Positions 1-10,953 of a stretch of 64,000 nt of DNA are shown here, in pieces. Within the stretch, counting starts at the first letter, position 1; each line of letters starts with the position of its first letter. The DNA is taken from contig JAVYIG010001814.1 in the NCBI GenBank assembly GCA_035222895.1, positions 124,001-188,000 of the forward strand, in the 5' to 3' direction. Made by a program: the position numbers and the translations under genes. The notes under the pieces are model-generated. The model made no database searches, had not been told where the DNA came from, and was given only the letters and a program-made list of their open reading frames with translations. The stretch comes from Strongylocentrotus droebachiensis (Eukaryota; Echinodermata; Echinoidea; Camarodonta; Strongylocentrotidae).

Positions 1-169
1 TGTTTTGCTTCATTAGTGCTAACTTCTCAATACGTTTAAAACCTAGTCCATTTTCCATGTTTTGCATACAAAATGTAACAACGATTTAAAGGTATGAATC
101 TCCGTGTAAAGACTATCTTCTTGCATATAATTTAGCATTTCTCATTTTCTGATTGTGCTTCATCCGCAG

Positions 170-393
170 ATGTCAAGAAGATGCCTCTGGGTAAACTAAG
201 CAAGGCTCAGCTTGCCAAGGGCTTTGAAGCATTGGAGGAACTCGAGGACGCGCTACAGAAGAAAGCAAAGAAGCCCAAGCTGAGTGACCTCTCCTCAAAG
301 TTTTACACCATCATCCCTCATTCCTTTGGGAGAAAGATTCCTCCCGTTATCGATGATGCTGAGAAGATTCAGGCCAAGAAAGACATGCTACTG
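170..393 (+). CDS. PARP3: PARP3 exon: start of helical regulatory domain
   Basis: Acceptor ...CATCCGCAG ends at 169; donor GTTAGT begins at 394. Two bases complete a codon from the exon to the left, then VKKMPLGKLSKAQLAKG through to KKDMLL. MPLGKLS is the signature opening of the regulatory domain in PARP1-3. Confidence 0.93.
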
Positions 394-3300
394 GTTAGTC
401 ACATTTGAATCTCATGCTCATTCTTGCCCTGTCTAGTACATCATTATACATTATATCATTATACAAGCTTCATTCACAATACATGTACATTTACAGGTAC
501 TGAAACTAAGTTTTGGGTGAAAAATTGCCTGCATATGTTAAGAAATGGTGTACATGAGTTTTGACATTGAGAGGCAGTGCTGTGATTGGGGGGGGGGGGG
601 GGGGGAGCATAGGTCAAATATCAGTCAAATTGGTATAGGCCAAGTAACAATCTAATTGATATCCAATTCCTATGATTTTTCATTACTGATGTTTTTATGC
701 CTCCGCTACAAAGTAGCCGGAGGCATTATGTTTTCTGGTTGTCCGTCCGTCCGTACGTCCGTACGTCCCGTTCTCGTGATCGCGTTATCTCAAGAACCAA
801 TTGATGGATTCCCTCCAAACTTGGATCATGTATGTATCTAACAGAGCCAATGAACTGATTAGATTTTGGGGTCACAAGGTCGAGGGTCAAAGGTCACAGG
901 GCTCATTATGTATACAAAAATAGCTCGTGATCGCATTATCTCAAGAACCGGTAGATGGATTCCTGCCAAACTTTGGTCATGTATGTATCTAACAGAGCCA
1001 ATGAACTGATTAGATTTTGGGGTCACGAGGTCGAAGGTCAAAGGTCACAGGGCTCATTATGTATACAAAAATGGCTCGTGATCGCGTTATCTCAAGAACT
1101 GATCAATGGATTCCTGCCAAAGTTGGGTCATGTATGTATCTTGCAGAGCCAATTAACTGATTAAATTTTGGCGTCACGAGGTCAAAGGTCACAGGGCTCA
1201 TTATGTATGCACAAATAGCTTGTGATCGCATTATCATGAGAACCAATAGACAGATTACTATCAAACTCAAGACATGTATATATGTATCTTGCAGAGCCAA
1301 TTAAATGATTAAATTTTAGGGTCATCAGGTCAAAGGTCATGGGGCTCATTATGTATGACTATAAATAGCTTGTGAATGCATTATCATTAAAAGCGACAGA
1401 TGGATTACAATCAAACTTGAATTTTAAAAATTGCTTCCGTTTTGGTTTGTAAAATTGCTCTATGGCGGAGGCATCATTTTTAACTGCGCGCAGTCAAAAT
1501 TCCATCTAGTTTTTTCTTCTTCTAATTTTGTTGTTTTCTCTCAATATTTTCAGGTTCTGGGAGACATTGAGATTGCTCTAGGTATGCAGAAGGAAAAGAA
1601 GAAGAAAGATGCAGCGGTAAGTTTTTTGTTCCTGTCGTGATAATGATTTTATTGAGATATTTGTCAAAATTATGATAGCTAAGCAAAATCTAGTGGCATT
1701 AAAAAAAACTACAGCATTGTGTCTTGCAAATCAATGTTCTCTTTCCCCATCAGAGACTTTTTAACTTGATAGACATGCACACAAACTCATATTGTGATAT
1801 TCAGTGCTTGCTGCCATGACTTGCTACATGTACAGGTAGATTCCAGATAGGTGAAAGGCTTACAATACCACAAGAGTCAGCCAAATACTAGATTACCATT
1901 AGATAATCCCCTTTTGCCCTAAACCTGGTTTCTGTTGTGCCATTAGGTATCCGCCCACTACCTTGTCATATTCAATCTAGTCCTTAAATTGTTACCTTAC
2001 CTTGTTATTTTACGTTTTGATAATTTCACTTTTGTTCTCATGTCATTTCTCTGTTTAGTTTTACTTGCATCAATAATATTTTACACAATAGCAGTGAAGG
2101 GATGTTCCTTTGTCTACCACAGCAATTGTTGAGGGTAGAATGAGGAACTGTATATTGTGTCCGTCATGTTCATAGTGAGGGTTAATGAGTAAGGATGTTT
2201 TTCCCTCGTTCTCGTTCTTCAGGCTGGTGATGCAGTCCCTCATCCTCTGGATGTCAAGTATGAGCTTCTCAAATGTGAGCTGGATCTACTGGACCCATCA
2301 TCCAAGGAGTTCAAGGTAAGCAGAAAACCAACAAACTTTTTTTTGTTTTTTGTTGTTGTAAAATAAACGTTTCTGGTCTTCTTTATTTCCTCATAATAAT
2401 ATAATAATTTTCACATTTTCAGCATTTGCCTCCATTTCTGGAGGGATTTACATGTTTTTCTAATATTTTCTTCTATAGATCTGTAAACGATAATTCAGTA
2501 GGTAAAACAAAATATGAAGAAGTCTCTGTTTTGTTCTTTTTTTTTAATTCTTTTCCAACAAATCTTTTGTAAATAGTGAAAAGTGTATAATTCAACATAA
2601 TAACATCTTTTTCCTTCTTTGAATTAAAATCAATACCAACAAAACTATTCAATGTAATAAATGATTGATAGTTTTGAAAATGCCATCAGGAATATGAAGA
2701 TAAGCATATAAAATAAATTATTCTGAGGTAAATCTTAATTTTCTTTATTTGTGGAGCAAAAGATGTGAGAAGAGATGTTGTAATGTTCTTACAATGGTCT
2801 TTTCTCTTTCGCTTAAATTCACACTAGGTAGGGCTCACCAATGTTAACGATACATTGTTTTTTACTTCCTTCCACAGATTGTCAAAACCTACGTTGCTAA
2901 TACAGGATCTGGTGATATGGATAAGAAACTACTACATGTTTGGAAGATGGACAGAGAAGATGAGGTGAATGTCTTTTTTCTTTTCTTTTTCTTTTTACTC
3001 CTTCTCATGGAGTTGTTTTGCAAATGGATCCTAGGATTTTTCAGTGGTACTTCCATGAAAGAGTGGTTTTTTTCTTGCCCTTATATGGCAATAGCTGAGA
3101 TTAAATAGCCTAACTAAGAAGATTATGGATACATGCAATTTTAGGATGGTCCAAATTTGTCAAGTGTGGGGCTACTTTGGGGCTTACAGCATATCCCTGG
3201 ACCTTGCAGTGTGTTGACCGCACCATATTTATTTTAAAAAATTGCCCTGCTTGGAACTGGCTAGGCTTTATGTGAAAAATAAATTTAAAACATGGATATT

Positions 3301-6300
3301 TTATTTCTTGATACATATATTTTGAACAAATATAAATTCTGGCCGTGTGTGGATCCTGGCTTTTATAAAGAAGTATTGAGAAAATAGAACAGGATTTTTA
3401 AGTTGATTAAAAAAAACTGAACATGTTTTAATTTGTCTAATTCATCAGAATCTGTTATCCATATTTAACAGGGCGCCAGATTTGCTGAACATAAGGATAT
3501 CACAAACCGTCGTCTGCTATGGCACGGTACCAATGTAGCTGTAGTAGCCGCCATTTTGAAGACTGGACTACGCATCATGCCACATTCTGGAGGAAGAGTA
3601 GGTCGGGGCATATATCTCGCATCGGAACAAAGCAAGTCAGCTGGATATGGTAAGTATAGTCATCAAATGAGAATTTGTTGATTATGAAATAAAAGATCAT
3701 ATCGTCGGTGGGGTGACAAAACCTCGTATCTCAAAAATCATGAATTTTTAGGAGAGCGAAAAACACTTTCCTGTCTAAACAAATTTAGTGCTGTGACACC
3801 ATCCTTTCTTTTTAAAACTGGAATATTTATACAATTTTTAATGTCATTGTTGAAATACAGTAAAATAGTTGTTTTTATATTTGAAAGTGAGTTACGAGGT
3901 TTTTGCGTTTATCTACATTGAGATACAAGTTTTTAGTTTGTATTCAGCGCTTAGAGACTTCGGTGGTAAGCGCTTTATAAGTAACGTTTTTATTATTATT
4001 ATTATTATTCAAATTGAGATACAAGTTTTTACTTTCAACTTTGAATGAGTTACGAGGATTTGAATACACTAACTTTGGTACTGTTAGGCCGTGTGTGAGT
4101 TACGAGGAAAAGGAATTACGTATCTTATGTTACGAGGTTTTGTCAGTGCAGCTTCAAAGGGGGTTAAAGTTACGAGGTTTAGTTAAGGGTGTTTGTGTGG
4201 AATTTGTGAAAAAACCGAGAAGGAGGCGTTCCATGGATTTATCAGGTGGTGTCGTAGGCCATTAGGTACAAAATTATGCAAAAAAAAATCAAAATCTCAA
4301 AAAATTGAGATACAAGGTTTTGTCACTCCACCGACGATATAGCGTTCATAGTGTTTTGGCTTTAGGCCCAATTTCTTTAATTACTTGTAAAATGCATATC
4401 TGTTTCATATCATGAAAGCCCATCTGTGTTGATCATTTATATTTCAAAGTTAAACTTTTGATCTCAATACACAAATTCTTTACCTCCAAAACTGTCAGCT
4501 GTTCAGCCCCATCTTTAATCAATATTATGACCTAACTTGATTGCCCTAGTTTCTGACCTAATGGCCAATAACTGGGTCATAGACATTCAGGAGTTTGTTT
4601 TTCTTTATTTGCAGAGAAATTAATGACCAATTACATGACACTTACCCAATGATGTAAAGGTTCTACAAAACTTGTATACAATATTTTTTTTACGACGGAT
4701 AGTCAACCTGTTTGAAACGTAGAGCCCCTCCTACTATCCATCCTCTCCAACCGGCGCTATAGTTCTCTGTAGAACTTTAAGTTCAAGAAAGATTACCAAC
4801 AGTCCTTTTCAGGACTAGACTACACACACTCAAGAGAGAAAGATTACTGACAGTCCTTTTCAGGACTCCCCAATCCTCCCCCTCTCCCACATGGTGCAAC
4901 CTTAAGCCTATACTACTGTATATCCATATCACCATGCAAGCCATATAACATTTTCACTGTTTATTTATTCCCTTGTTATTTGCATTGATACAGTTGGATC
5001 AGCAAATGATGGCAGAGCTGTGATGTTTCTGAATGAAGCGGCCCTGGGTCAAGAGCACATCATCCAAGCCAATGATAGTTCTCTGAAAAAAGCACCTAAT
5101 GGATGTGATTGTGTCATCGCTAAAGGAAACCAAGAACCAGGTAGGATGTTAGGAAGAATGCAAACAAATAATATTTCTGTTTGGTAATTCCTTGAATTCC
5201 TATTAAAGCGGGACTGCACTACTTGTAGCTACTTGCGCCCTCTATATAGCAAACAATGCCTAAGCAGTGCGTGTTGGTCCCCCATGATCCCCTTTTTCTT
5301 ATGTTAATTAAGAGCTGATTTGGTGAGATAACCACCTGCCAGTGACCTTGCAGGGAGGTTTAATCCCATCGGCCAAAGAAGTGCAGAACAAATCTGTGTT
5401 TAGTAGAAAACTTTCCTCAAAAGTGTAGAGGCATCCGTCTTTTTAAAGCCCAAGTCCACTCCAAAAATAACTTACTTTCAATAGAACCAGAGAAATCAGA
5501 CAAACCAATAAAAAAAAGTTTGAGCAAAATCGGATAACTAATAAGAAAGTTATGAATTTTTAATGACATGAAAAACTTTGAAAATCACTACACAAATTGG
5601 CAACTCACTCATGAGTCTATGACGTATGGTCCTCACTATCCACTTATTATTTTCTTTATATTGATAATATAAATTTCCTATTTTCACCCTAAAAATCTTA
5701 TTTCTTCACACCAGTATCCAAGTTAGATTTTTAGTAATATGTTTTTGTGTGGATGCACAAATAAAAAGTAATTTTTGTCTAGTTAAATCATGAAAAATTG
5801 AATTTTGATAAACTATTGATATAAAAATCAATAATTATGAATATACAATATTCAGAAAATAGTATCAATTTTTCAAAATTCATAAAAGTTTTTGGGAAAT
5901 GTCATGCACGCAATATGATACAAATCATATAACCTGGGCAAAGGCATGGGGAAATCTAGTTTTGGGGGATAAAAAGGGAAATTAATGGGATTAAACTATG
6001 TAAAGCAATTGATAAGTTGTGAGGACATGACGTCACAAACTGATAACCATCTTGGCAATTTGTGTTGTGAATCTCATTGTTTCATAATTTTACATACTTT
6101 TTCAAAAATTCATAACTTTCTTATTAGTTATTCGATTTTGCTCAAACTTTTTTTGATTGGTTTATTTGATTTTTCTGCTTTTATTGAAAGTAAATTATTT
6201 TTCGAGTGGACTTGTCCTTTAATGGCTAACAGAACACCAAATGAAGACCCAAGTGATGCAACAATCGATTTCACGAAGTATCAAATACTTCCATCCTGTA

Positions 6301-7191
6301 CAAAATAAATGAGAATGAAGGCACTCATCACTTACACGTATATGACATGAGCATTGACTGAACATGAGCATTAAAATAAAAAAAGCTCAACTGATAATAA
6401 ATAACCCCAATTTGCTCAAAACCATCAGTTTGTTGCTCGAATGTGTGTGTTGTTTTTTATCAATTTCATAAAAACTACAGAATTAAATCTTGTCCATGAT
6501 ATGTTTACCCATTGCCTGTAGCAACCAATTGGTCACTTTATTTTATATGGTAACCACATGGTTTCTAAGGCAATGCCTTAATATATTCTTTTAAACCTCC
6601 AATTCTGTAGTTGGAATAGGAAAATTAATTAAACAGGTTAACATTTGTGGTTTTATCCTGAAGAACCCACCTAAACATCATGTTATATTAAGAGCTATCA
6701 AAACATCTCTCCAGAGAAATCATCGCTAATCCCAATTCACCTTGTTGTCTGTAGGATATGTGATTGATAGTTGTGATCAGGGCCCCGTATTATAAAGAGT
6801 TGTAATTGAGCCAAATCAATCGCAAGTCCTCCAATCAATCGCAAGTTTGCAGTCTCTTATCTCTAATGTATAGTTGCGATTAATATCAACTCTTTATAAG
6901 ACGGGGCGCAAGTGACAAATGCAGAAGTCACAGATATGTAAATGGAATAAATACATATATCTACTCTTTTGTATATATATATATCTCATATCATGCCCAA
7001 CTTTTGTGTTTTATTCAGATCCCAAGAAAGAAACCATTTTGAAGTTGGACGGTATGGACGTGGTTGTACCTCAAGGCAAGCCGGTCAAGCAACCAAATTA
7101 TTCCTCTTCTCACTTCTACCAGAGTGAGTACCTCGTCTATAAGGAGAGCCAGAACAGGATGAGATATCTCTGCCTCTTCAAGTTCTTTTAG
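170..7191 (+). CDS. PARP3: PARP3-type mono-ADP-ribosyltransferase, 3' seven exons (5' exons lie off the left edge)
   Basis: DNA-damage-responsive nuclear ADP-ribosyltransferase, which moves ADP-ribose from NAD+ onto proteins or DNA ends. Coding exons joined: 170-393, 1554-1616, 2223-2315, 2878-2964, 3472-3649, 4994-5140, 7019-7191; all six introns are GT-AG and the reading frame is continuous, giving about 320 residues with stop TAG at 7189-7191. Residue order: helical regulatory domain starting VKKMPLGKLSKAQLAKG, then ...LSSKFYTIIPHSFG; then the catalytic fold with LLWHGTN (His codon 3523-3525), GRGIYLASEQSKSAGY (Tyr codon 3613-3615) and YQSEYLVYKE (catalytic Glu codon 7126-7128). So the H-Y-E triad is intact. 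The wording VKKMPLGKLSK, RIMPHSGGRVG, VVVPQG and a C-terminus soon after RMRYL match vertebrate PARP3 better than PARP1 or PARP2 (from memory of the family). The upstream WGR domain is not in the window. Nothing looks broken. Confidence 0.95.
590..605. repeat. G homopolymer in PARP3 intron
   Basis: Uninterrupted run of about 16 G. Likely length-variable and prone to assembly error. Confidence 0.85.
697..1474. mobile_element. Hairpin-ended repeat element with internal ~150-bp tandem repeats (PARP3 intron)
   Basis: Opens with a near-perfect hairpin, ATGCCTCCGCTAC / GTAGCCGGAGGCAT, and ends with GCGGAGGCAT, an inverted match to its start. Inside is a degenerate tandem repeat marked by CGTGATCGCGTTATCTC at about 775, 926, 1077, 1221 and 1371 (spacings 151, 151, 144 and 150). 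Each unit has a CAGAGCCAAT.AA.TGATT box, GAGGTCAAAGGTCA direct repeats and GGGCTCATTATGTAT. No long open frame. It looks like a non-autonomous DNA element carrying its own minisatellite; its family was not recognised with certainty. Confidence 0.7.
1554..1616 (+). CDS. PARP3: PARP3 exon: regulatory-domain helix (21 codons)
   Basis: Acceptor TTTTCAG ends at 1553; donor GTAAGT begins at 1617. Encodes VLGDIEIALGMQ followed by a lysine-rich stretch; LxDIExA is conserved in PARP2/3. It lies 79 bp downstream of the tandem-repeat element that fills the intron. Confidence 0.92.
1617..2222 (+). other. PARP3 intron, no feature seen
   Basis: AT-rich intron between splice sites; no repeat, RNA gene or coding signal that I can support. 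Confidence 0.6.
2223..2315 (+). CDS. PARP3: PARP3 exon: end of regulatory domain and linker to catalytic domain
   Basis: Acceptor TTCTTCAG ends at 2222; donor GTAAGC begins at 2316. Encodes 31 residues including VPHPLDVKYELLKCELDLL, matching the HPLDxxYxxLKCxL motif at the start of the PARP catalytic region. Confidence 0.93.
2316..2877 (+). other. PARP3 intron, no feature seen
   Basis: AT-rich unique-looking intron with poly-T patches; nothing further supported. Confidence 0.6.
2878..2964 (+). CDS. PARP3: PARP3 exon: first strand and helix of ADP-ribosyltransferase fold
   Basis: Acceptor CTTCCACAG ends at 2877; donor GTGAAT begins at 2965. Encodes 29 residues, IVKTYVANTGSG through LLHVWKMDREDE; the hxHxWKhxRxxE pattern is typical of PARP2/3. 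Confidence 0.92.
2965..3471 (+). other. PARP3 intron, no feature seen
   Basis: Unique-looking intron with a pyrimidine-rich stretch just after the donor. Small open frames here do not resemble any protein. Confidence 0.6.
3472..3649 (+). CDS. PARP3: PARP3 exon: NAD+-binding core with catalytic His and Tyr
   Basis: Acceptor TTTAACAG ends at 3471; donor GTAAGT begins at 3650, splitting a codon after its first base. Encodes LLWHGTN (His binds the adenine ribose), RIMPHSGGRVG and GRGIYLASE (Tyr stacks on nicotinamide), then SKSAGY. Confidence 0.95.
3699..4340. mobile_element. MITE with ~36-bp terminal inverted repeats (PARP3 intron)
   Basis: Left end ATATCGTCGGTGGGGTGACA continuing AAACCTCGTATCTCAA is matched in inverted orientation by the right end ...TTGAGATACAAGG then TTTTGTCACTCCACCGACGA, ending TAT at 4340. 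Inside, GAGTTACGAGG and GAGATACAAGTTTTTA motifs recur several times. No transposase frame, so non-autonomous. A SINE-like tail (3946-4008) appears inserted in it. Confidence 0.8.
3946..4008 (+). repeat. SINE-like 3' tail with (ATT)n
   Basis: AGCGCTTAGAGACTTC...GGTAAGCGCTTTATAA forms an 8-bp stem (AGCGCTTA/TAAGCGCT) and runs into (ATT)n. This is the usual look of a tail shared by many marine invertebrate SINEs and their partner LINEs. No Pol III boxes are seen upstream, so this is only a tail or a truncated copy. Confidence 0.55.
4761..4867 (+). other. Cluster of three 6-bp/4-nt hairpins, two resembling histone mRNA 3' stem-loops
   Basis: AGTTCT-CTGT-AGAACT (4761-4776), AGTCCT-TTTC-AGGACT (4801-4816) and the same again (4852-4867). 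The last two match the histone stem-loop shape: six base pairs, a UUUC loop, G-C at the second pair, pyrimidines on the 5' arm, preceded by AAC or GAC. Purine-rich CAAGAAAGA (4784-4792) and CAAGAGAGAAAGA (4831-4843) resemble the histone downstream element. No histone reading frame lies upstream, so the origin and function are open. Confidence 0.5.
4994..5140 (+). CDS. PARP3: PARP3 exon: middle of catalytic domain
   Basis: Acceptor GATACAG ends at 4993; donor GTAGGA begins at 5141, again splitting a codon after one base. Encodes VGSANDGRAVMFLNEAALGQ... MFLxExALGxEHxI and CDxVIAKGNQEP are conserved. The stretch after SAGY differs from vertebrate PARP3 as I remember it (SANDGRAV in place of a Cys/His-containing segment). 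Confidence 0.93.
5443..6222. mobile_element. MITE with long (~130 bp) inverted repeats and TTAA borders (PARP3 intron)
   Basis: Left end TTAAAGCCCAAGTCCACTCC and right end GAGTGGACTTGTCCTTTAA are inverted matches, and the match continues inwards for roughly 130 bp (CTTACTTTCAATAGAACCAG..., CAAAATCGGATAACTAATAA...). Both outer borders read TTAA, as expected for a TTAA-targeting element. An open frame at 5985-6308 lies wholly inside and is not a gene. Confidence 0.85.
6782..6907. mobile_element. Short hairpin MITE (126 bp) in last PARP3 intron
   Basis: GCCCCGTATTATAAAGAGTT at the left is inverted at the right as CAACTCTTTATAAGACGGGG. Internal CAATCGCAAGT is repeated twice. Non-coding; ends about 110 bp before the last exon's acceptor. 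Confidence 0.85.
7019..7191 (+). CDS. PARP3: PARP3 last coding exon with catalytic Glu and stop
   Basis: Acceptor TTTATTCAG ends at 7018. Encodes DPKKETILKLDGMDVVVPQG..., then YQSEYLVYKESQNRMRYL and stop TAG. Glu at 7126-7128 is the triad residue. The tail CLFKFF is short, as in PARP3. Confidence 0.95.
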
Positions 7192-7348
7192 TTAGTCTCT
7201 GCTAGGAGTATCATCCAAGTTTGAGGCTAGCTGTGAAGGAGATAGGTGTATGGAGTTCTTGAATACCAGGATGTACTAATATGTCTGCCTCTTCAAGAAA
7301 GGTCCTGTCCACTGAGAGTGGCAGAGTTGTCTGAATCCATTATTTCTG

Positions 7349-7494
7349 GGGGGTGTTTCACAAAGCCTTTTTTCAATGCCAAGTGACAGAAATCAGTGGC
7401 AAATCTGCTGATAACCAATCAAAAGCAAGGATTTCAGTAGCTTATAACAAAAACTGTCATTTGTCACTGATGACAAGTTTTGTGAAACACCCCC
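7349..7494. mobile_element. Short hairpin MITE (146 bp) in PARP3 3' UTR region
   Basis: GGGGGTGTTTCACAAA at the left is inverted at the right as TTTTGTGAAACACCCCC. The interior has CCAATCAAA and ATTTCAGTAGCTTATAACA, both shared with the element at 13781, which lies in the opposite orientation. Confidence 0.85.
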
Positions 7495-8788
7495 TGGTAG
7501 TAAGCCTGTGGAAATGAGAGAATTTGTTGGTCTTCTGGTTACAGGAGAGACATAGTGTAGAGGTATGCATTGTATACTAACCCAAGTATTCTTATTCATT
7601 TTGGATAGAAGTGCAAGTTAGACATTATATTTAGAATTAGGCTGCAACTCAATTCATCATTAACTGCTTGCTGTGCCCTAGACGACCACGTTATAAATGT
7701 AAAGCAAGTGTTCCTTGTACTTTATTTTGTAAATGTGACTAAAAGTTAAGCAAATGCTGTTTGCCTCATATTCTGCTCCTTAGAGAGGATTGCGCTACAA
7801 TTTGTCTATAAAAAGTGCATTTTATTGTTAAAATTATAACAATTAAAAAAGAAAATTGTATTGTATATCTAATACATTAGATTTATTGAAATACTGCAAC
7901 TCTGAAATCTTAATATTGTATGCTATGTTTGTAAGATAATGATTTATCATTTTGCATTTGATTAAAAAAAACAAAGATTAAAAGCAAAATGAAAGGAATT
8001 ATTGAGATTTTAAGATGAAAAAAAAATTAATAATATATATATATATCATGATAAAAATATATACCAGCTTTTCCTCTTGAAGGATTTCAATTTTATTTTT
8101 TTTTTATTTTTTTTTTTTTCCTCTTCAGATGATTCAGTTTATTGTCTCATACAACAAAATTATGACAAATTACAGCAGAAAAAAATTGTATCTGAAATAT
8201 CTTCTACCAATTTTAAAAGGAGAGTTTATAAGAGGAAACATGTGCTGAGCCACACGTCAGAAACAGTTCAAATATAAAGTTTTTTTTTTCTTTTTTTCTG
8301 ACTCTGAAAGTTGTGTCTGTATGATCATGAACTGTAGTCTATATGCTGTTATGAATTGTTTTTCTCCAAAATGATTTGGAATACATGAGAAGAGCTTGCA
8401 TCATGATGTCAAATGCAATGGCTACAACACTTTTCTTATCAACTGGTATATTAATTATTATGTAACAAAAAAGGAGTTTATCTATAGTATTCTGAAGGAT
8501 TTTTCGCATGCCAATATATGTGTATGTTGTGAACTCACCCTTTGAATGGCCAGGTTGCTTAAATGTTAAAATATATGCTGAAATATATTATATAATACAA
8601 TTTTCTCAATATTTACAATTTTCAATACAGATACAAATTCGTTTTATCAATATGATTACATAGCTGTAATGATGGCAATAGTATACTTAATTTTTTTAAA
8701 ATTCATATAATACATCATTCTATCAGAATTTTTAAAATTTTATATAGATTTTATATTTAAGTCATGAAATACATATTTTAAAAATATA

Positions 8789-9075
8789 TTAATCAGATTT
8801 CATAATCTATGAATTCAATTAGAGTCTTTAAATAAATATTTTATAAGATTTTTTAAATTTTAAATATGTATAAAAGTGTGTAATCGAGTAATTACTGTTA
8901 TGATGTTGCATTGGAAAAAATACATCTTTAACAAAATATATTAATCAGAGTTTATAATCTATGCACTCACTTAGAGTCTATAGAAAAATATTGTTAAGAT
9001 TCTAAATTTTAAATGTGTATAAAAGTGTTTAATCAAGTAATCACTGTTATGATGTTTCAGTGGTAAAAATATATG
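8789..9075. repeat. Diverged tandem duplication, period ~152 bp
   Basis: TTAATCAGA...ATAATCTATG (8789) recurs at 8941, and the similarity runs on through TAGAGTCT, ATGTATAAAAGTGT, AATC.AGTAAT and ACTGTTATGATGTT. Two diverged copies in AT-rich DNA. Confidence 0.75.
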
Positions 9076-9480
9076 TATATATTGTGAGAAGTGCAAATAG
9101 AAATCAAGAATGCTTTTAAAGTCTTGTTTAGATAGAAATCAGCATTTTCAATTGCGTTTTATAAATGTCGAGTATGTCAATTCATGTACATGTTTTGTGA
9201 AATGTAATAATGAAATATCTTAGTTTTTGCTTCTATTTTAAATTGAAGAAAAAAAATGCATATACATGTACGTTGTAGCTTCCTACTGTGTTTGTAAATT
9301 TGTATACTTTTCCTGCTCGCCTTGTAGAGAAAGTGATTCTTTCTTTGTAATTGCAATTTTTTGTTGCTATTTTCACAGTTTTGTAGTCACCAGAGTACAA
9401 TGTATCATACATGTATGGAAGTGAATTCCATTTATACATGTAGAAAATAAGAAGAAAAAAAATCACTTTCAGTCAATAAA

Positions 9481-10279
9481 ATTTGATATGAGTCCATTGA
9501 TCTTAATTTCTTTGTTTCAAGTTATGCTTGTTGTAGATGTTGTTTTATAATTTTCCATAATCATAGTCATCATGATGTCTGGTGAGGAAGATAATATGAG
9601 GGGCAAGAAGAGGAATGGGAAGGAAGAAGAGATGAGACAAGGAACCTGAGTCGTGTAAACCAGTGGCAACATGGGATGGAGCCACAGAGGAAGGGTGGTG
9701 GGAGGAGGGGGGGGGGGGTGGCAGTTGTTAGAAATGATGAAATAATTGTCAAAGAGCAAGACATAAACATGACATAAAAGAACAAAGAATCAACATGATG
9801 AGGAAGTAGAAATCCATGAAAAGACAGGAAATAGATGATGAAGAATGAAATATAAGTAAAAGAAGATAGGATATATTTCTTTATGATAATCAGGATACAT
9901 TTTCTTTGCCCACATGCAAGTACACAAGCGTATTAATGATCTCTTATCATTCTTTACTATACTTAATCATTTTTGTATTAAAGGCAGGGAACTCTCTCAA
10001 CACTCCTAACGTATTCATGTGTAGTATAAAAGAAGAAAACAATATGAAATCGAACTCGGATTCATTTAAGAAGGGAAAACCCCTAATATCGATCCCATAT
10101 CAATATCCTTTCCGGTGCTGAAAGGAAATGTATGGAATATGTCTTTGTAACATTTAAATTGCGTTGTTTTATATGTTTCTCATAGAATGATAGGGGAAAC
10201 CCCCTCTCGTACCCTAAAACGCATTGAAGAGAAGAAAAACGGTTAATAGGCTCTCATTTCTTTAAAGAATATGATCTCT

Positions 10280-10280
<1 letters not shown>
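9481..10280. other. Intergenic, purine-rich, no gene seen
   Basis: Contains a purine-rich patch and a G run near 9710. Small open frames here are low-complexity and unsupported. Confidence 0.5.

Positions 10281-10322
<42 letters not shown>
10281..10322. repeat. (GA)n microsatellite
   Basis: About 20 uninterrupted GA dinucleotides, preceded by CTCTC. Confidence 0.95.
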
Positions 10323-10325
<3 letters not shown>

Positions 10326-10581
10326 GAAATATGAGGGATAGGGGAATTTAGTAAGGGACGGATACTCAAGTGTACTCGAGGATAGTGTGATACTATAGGG
10401 AAATTATTATTTTATAATATTTTAGGGAATCCCTTCACAAACCCACCCCTCGCACAATATATCCTGGATCGGCTTACAATACTCCCCCGCTGCCCGAGGC
10501 ACCTGAGTCCGCCCTGCTTATCAAAATGTTGATCCGGGATGTGAGAAATCGTTTTTTCGCTGCTGGTTCATGTTCTTTTAT

Positions 10582-10638
10582 GTTCTTTAGTAGCTATTTT
10601 TATGAGGAATACAGTACTAAAAATAGCTATGAAAGAAC
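10582..10638. repeat. Long imperfect hairpin
   Basis: GTTCTTTAGTAGCTATTTTT on the left pairs with AAAAATAGCTATGAAAGAAC on the right, around a ~17-nt loop. Only two adjacent mismatches in about 20 pairs. Could be a minimal MITE or a foldback. Confidence 0.8.
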
Positions 10639-10953
10639 AAGCGCATGCTTGAACAAGGAAGGAAATGGATTGGGTATAAGTATACTGGAAATCTTTTTAA
10701 TGGCTGGCATGAGAACTTGAGATCATTGCTGAATATGAATTAAAGTTGAACTTGATGCAAAAATATTAGAGAGATAAACGTTAAAAAGACATAGCCTTTA
10801 CCGGTTCATCATATATATATTACTAGCTTTTAATATTAGGCTAACACATATTTATTATTTATTGTTATAAGATGATGATGCGGATCCTAATCAAATGATT
10901 GATTGAAAGCGTACACGTGACCAGGCATTTATTTTGCCTAACACGTAATCTTA

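Larger units (their letters stand above)
7192..9480 (+). other. Probable PARP3 3' UTR and downstream AT-rich DNA
   Basis: Follows the stop codon. Strongly AT-rich from about 7800. The clearest AATAAA is at 9475-9480; earlier weaker ones exist (for example 8831), so the transcript end cannot be fixed. Contains a MITE (7349) and a 152-bp duplication (8789). Confidence 0.45.

Noticed and set aside
5985-6308. 107-codon frame in the last PARP3 intron
   Set aside because: Lies almost wholly within the MITE at 5443-6222.
9517-9785. Minus-strand frames rich in Pro, Ser and Leu
   Set aside because: Low-complexity translation of a purine-rich stretch with a G run; two frames are open at once and neither resembles a protein.
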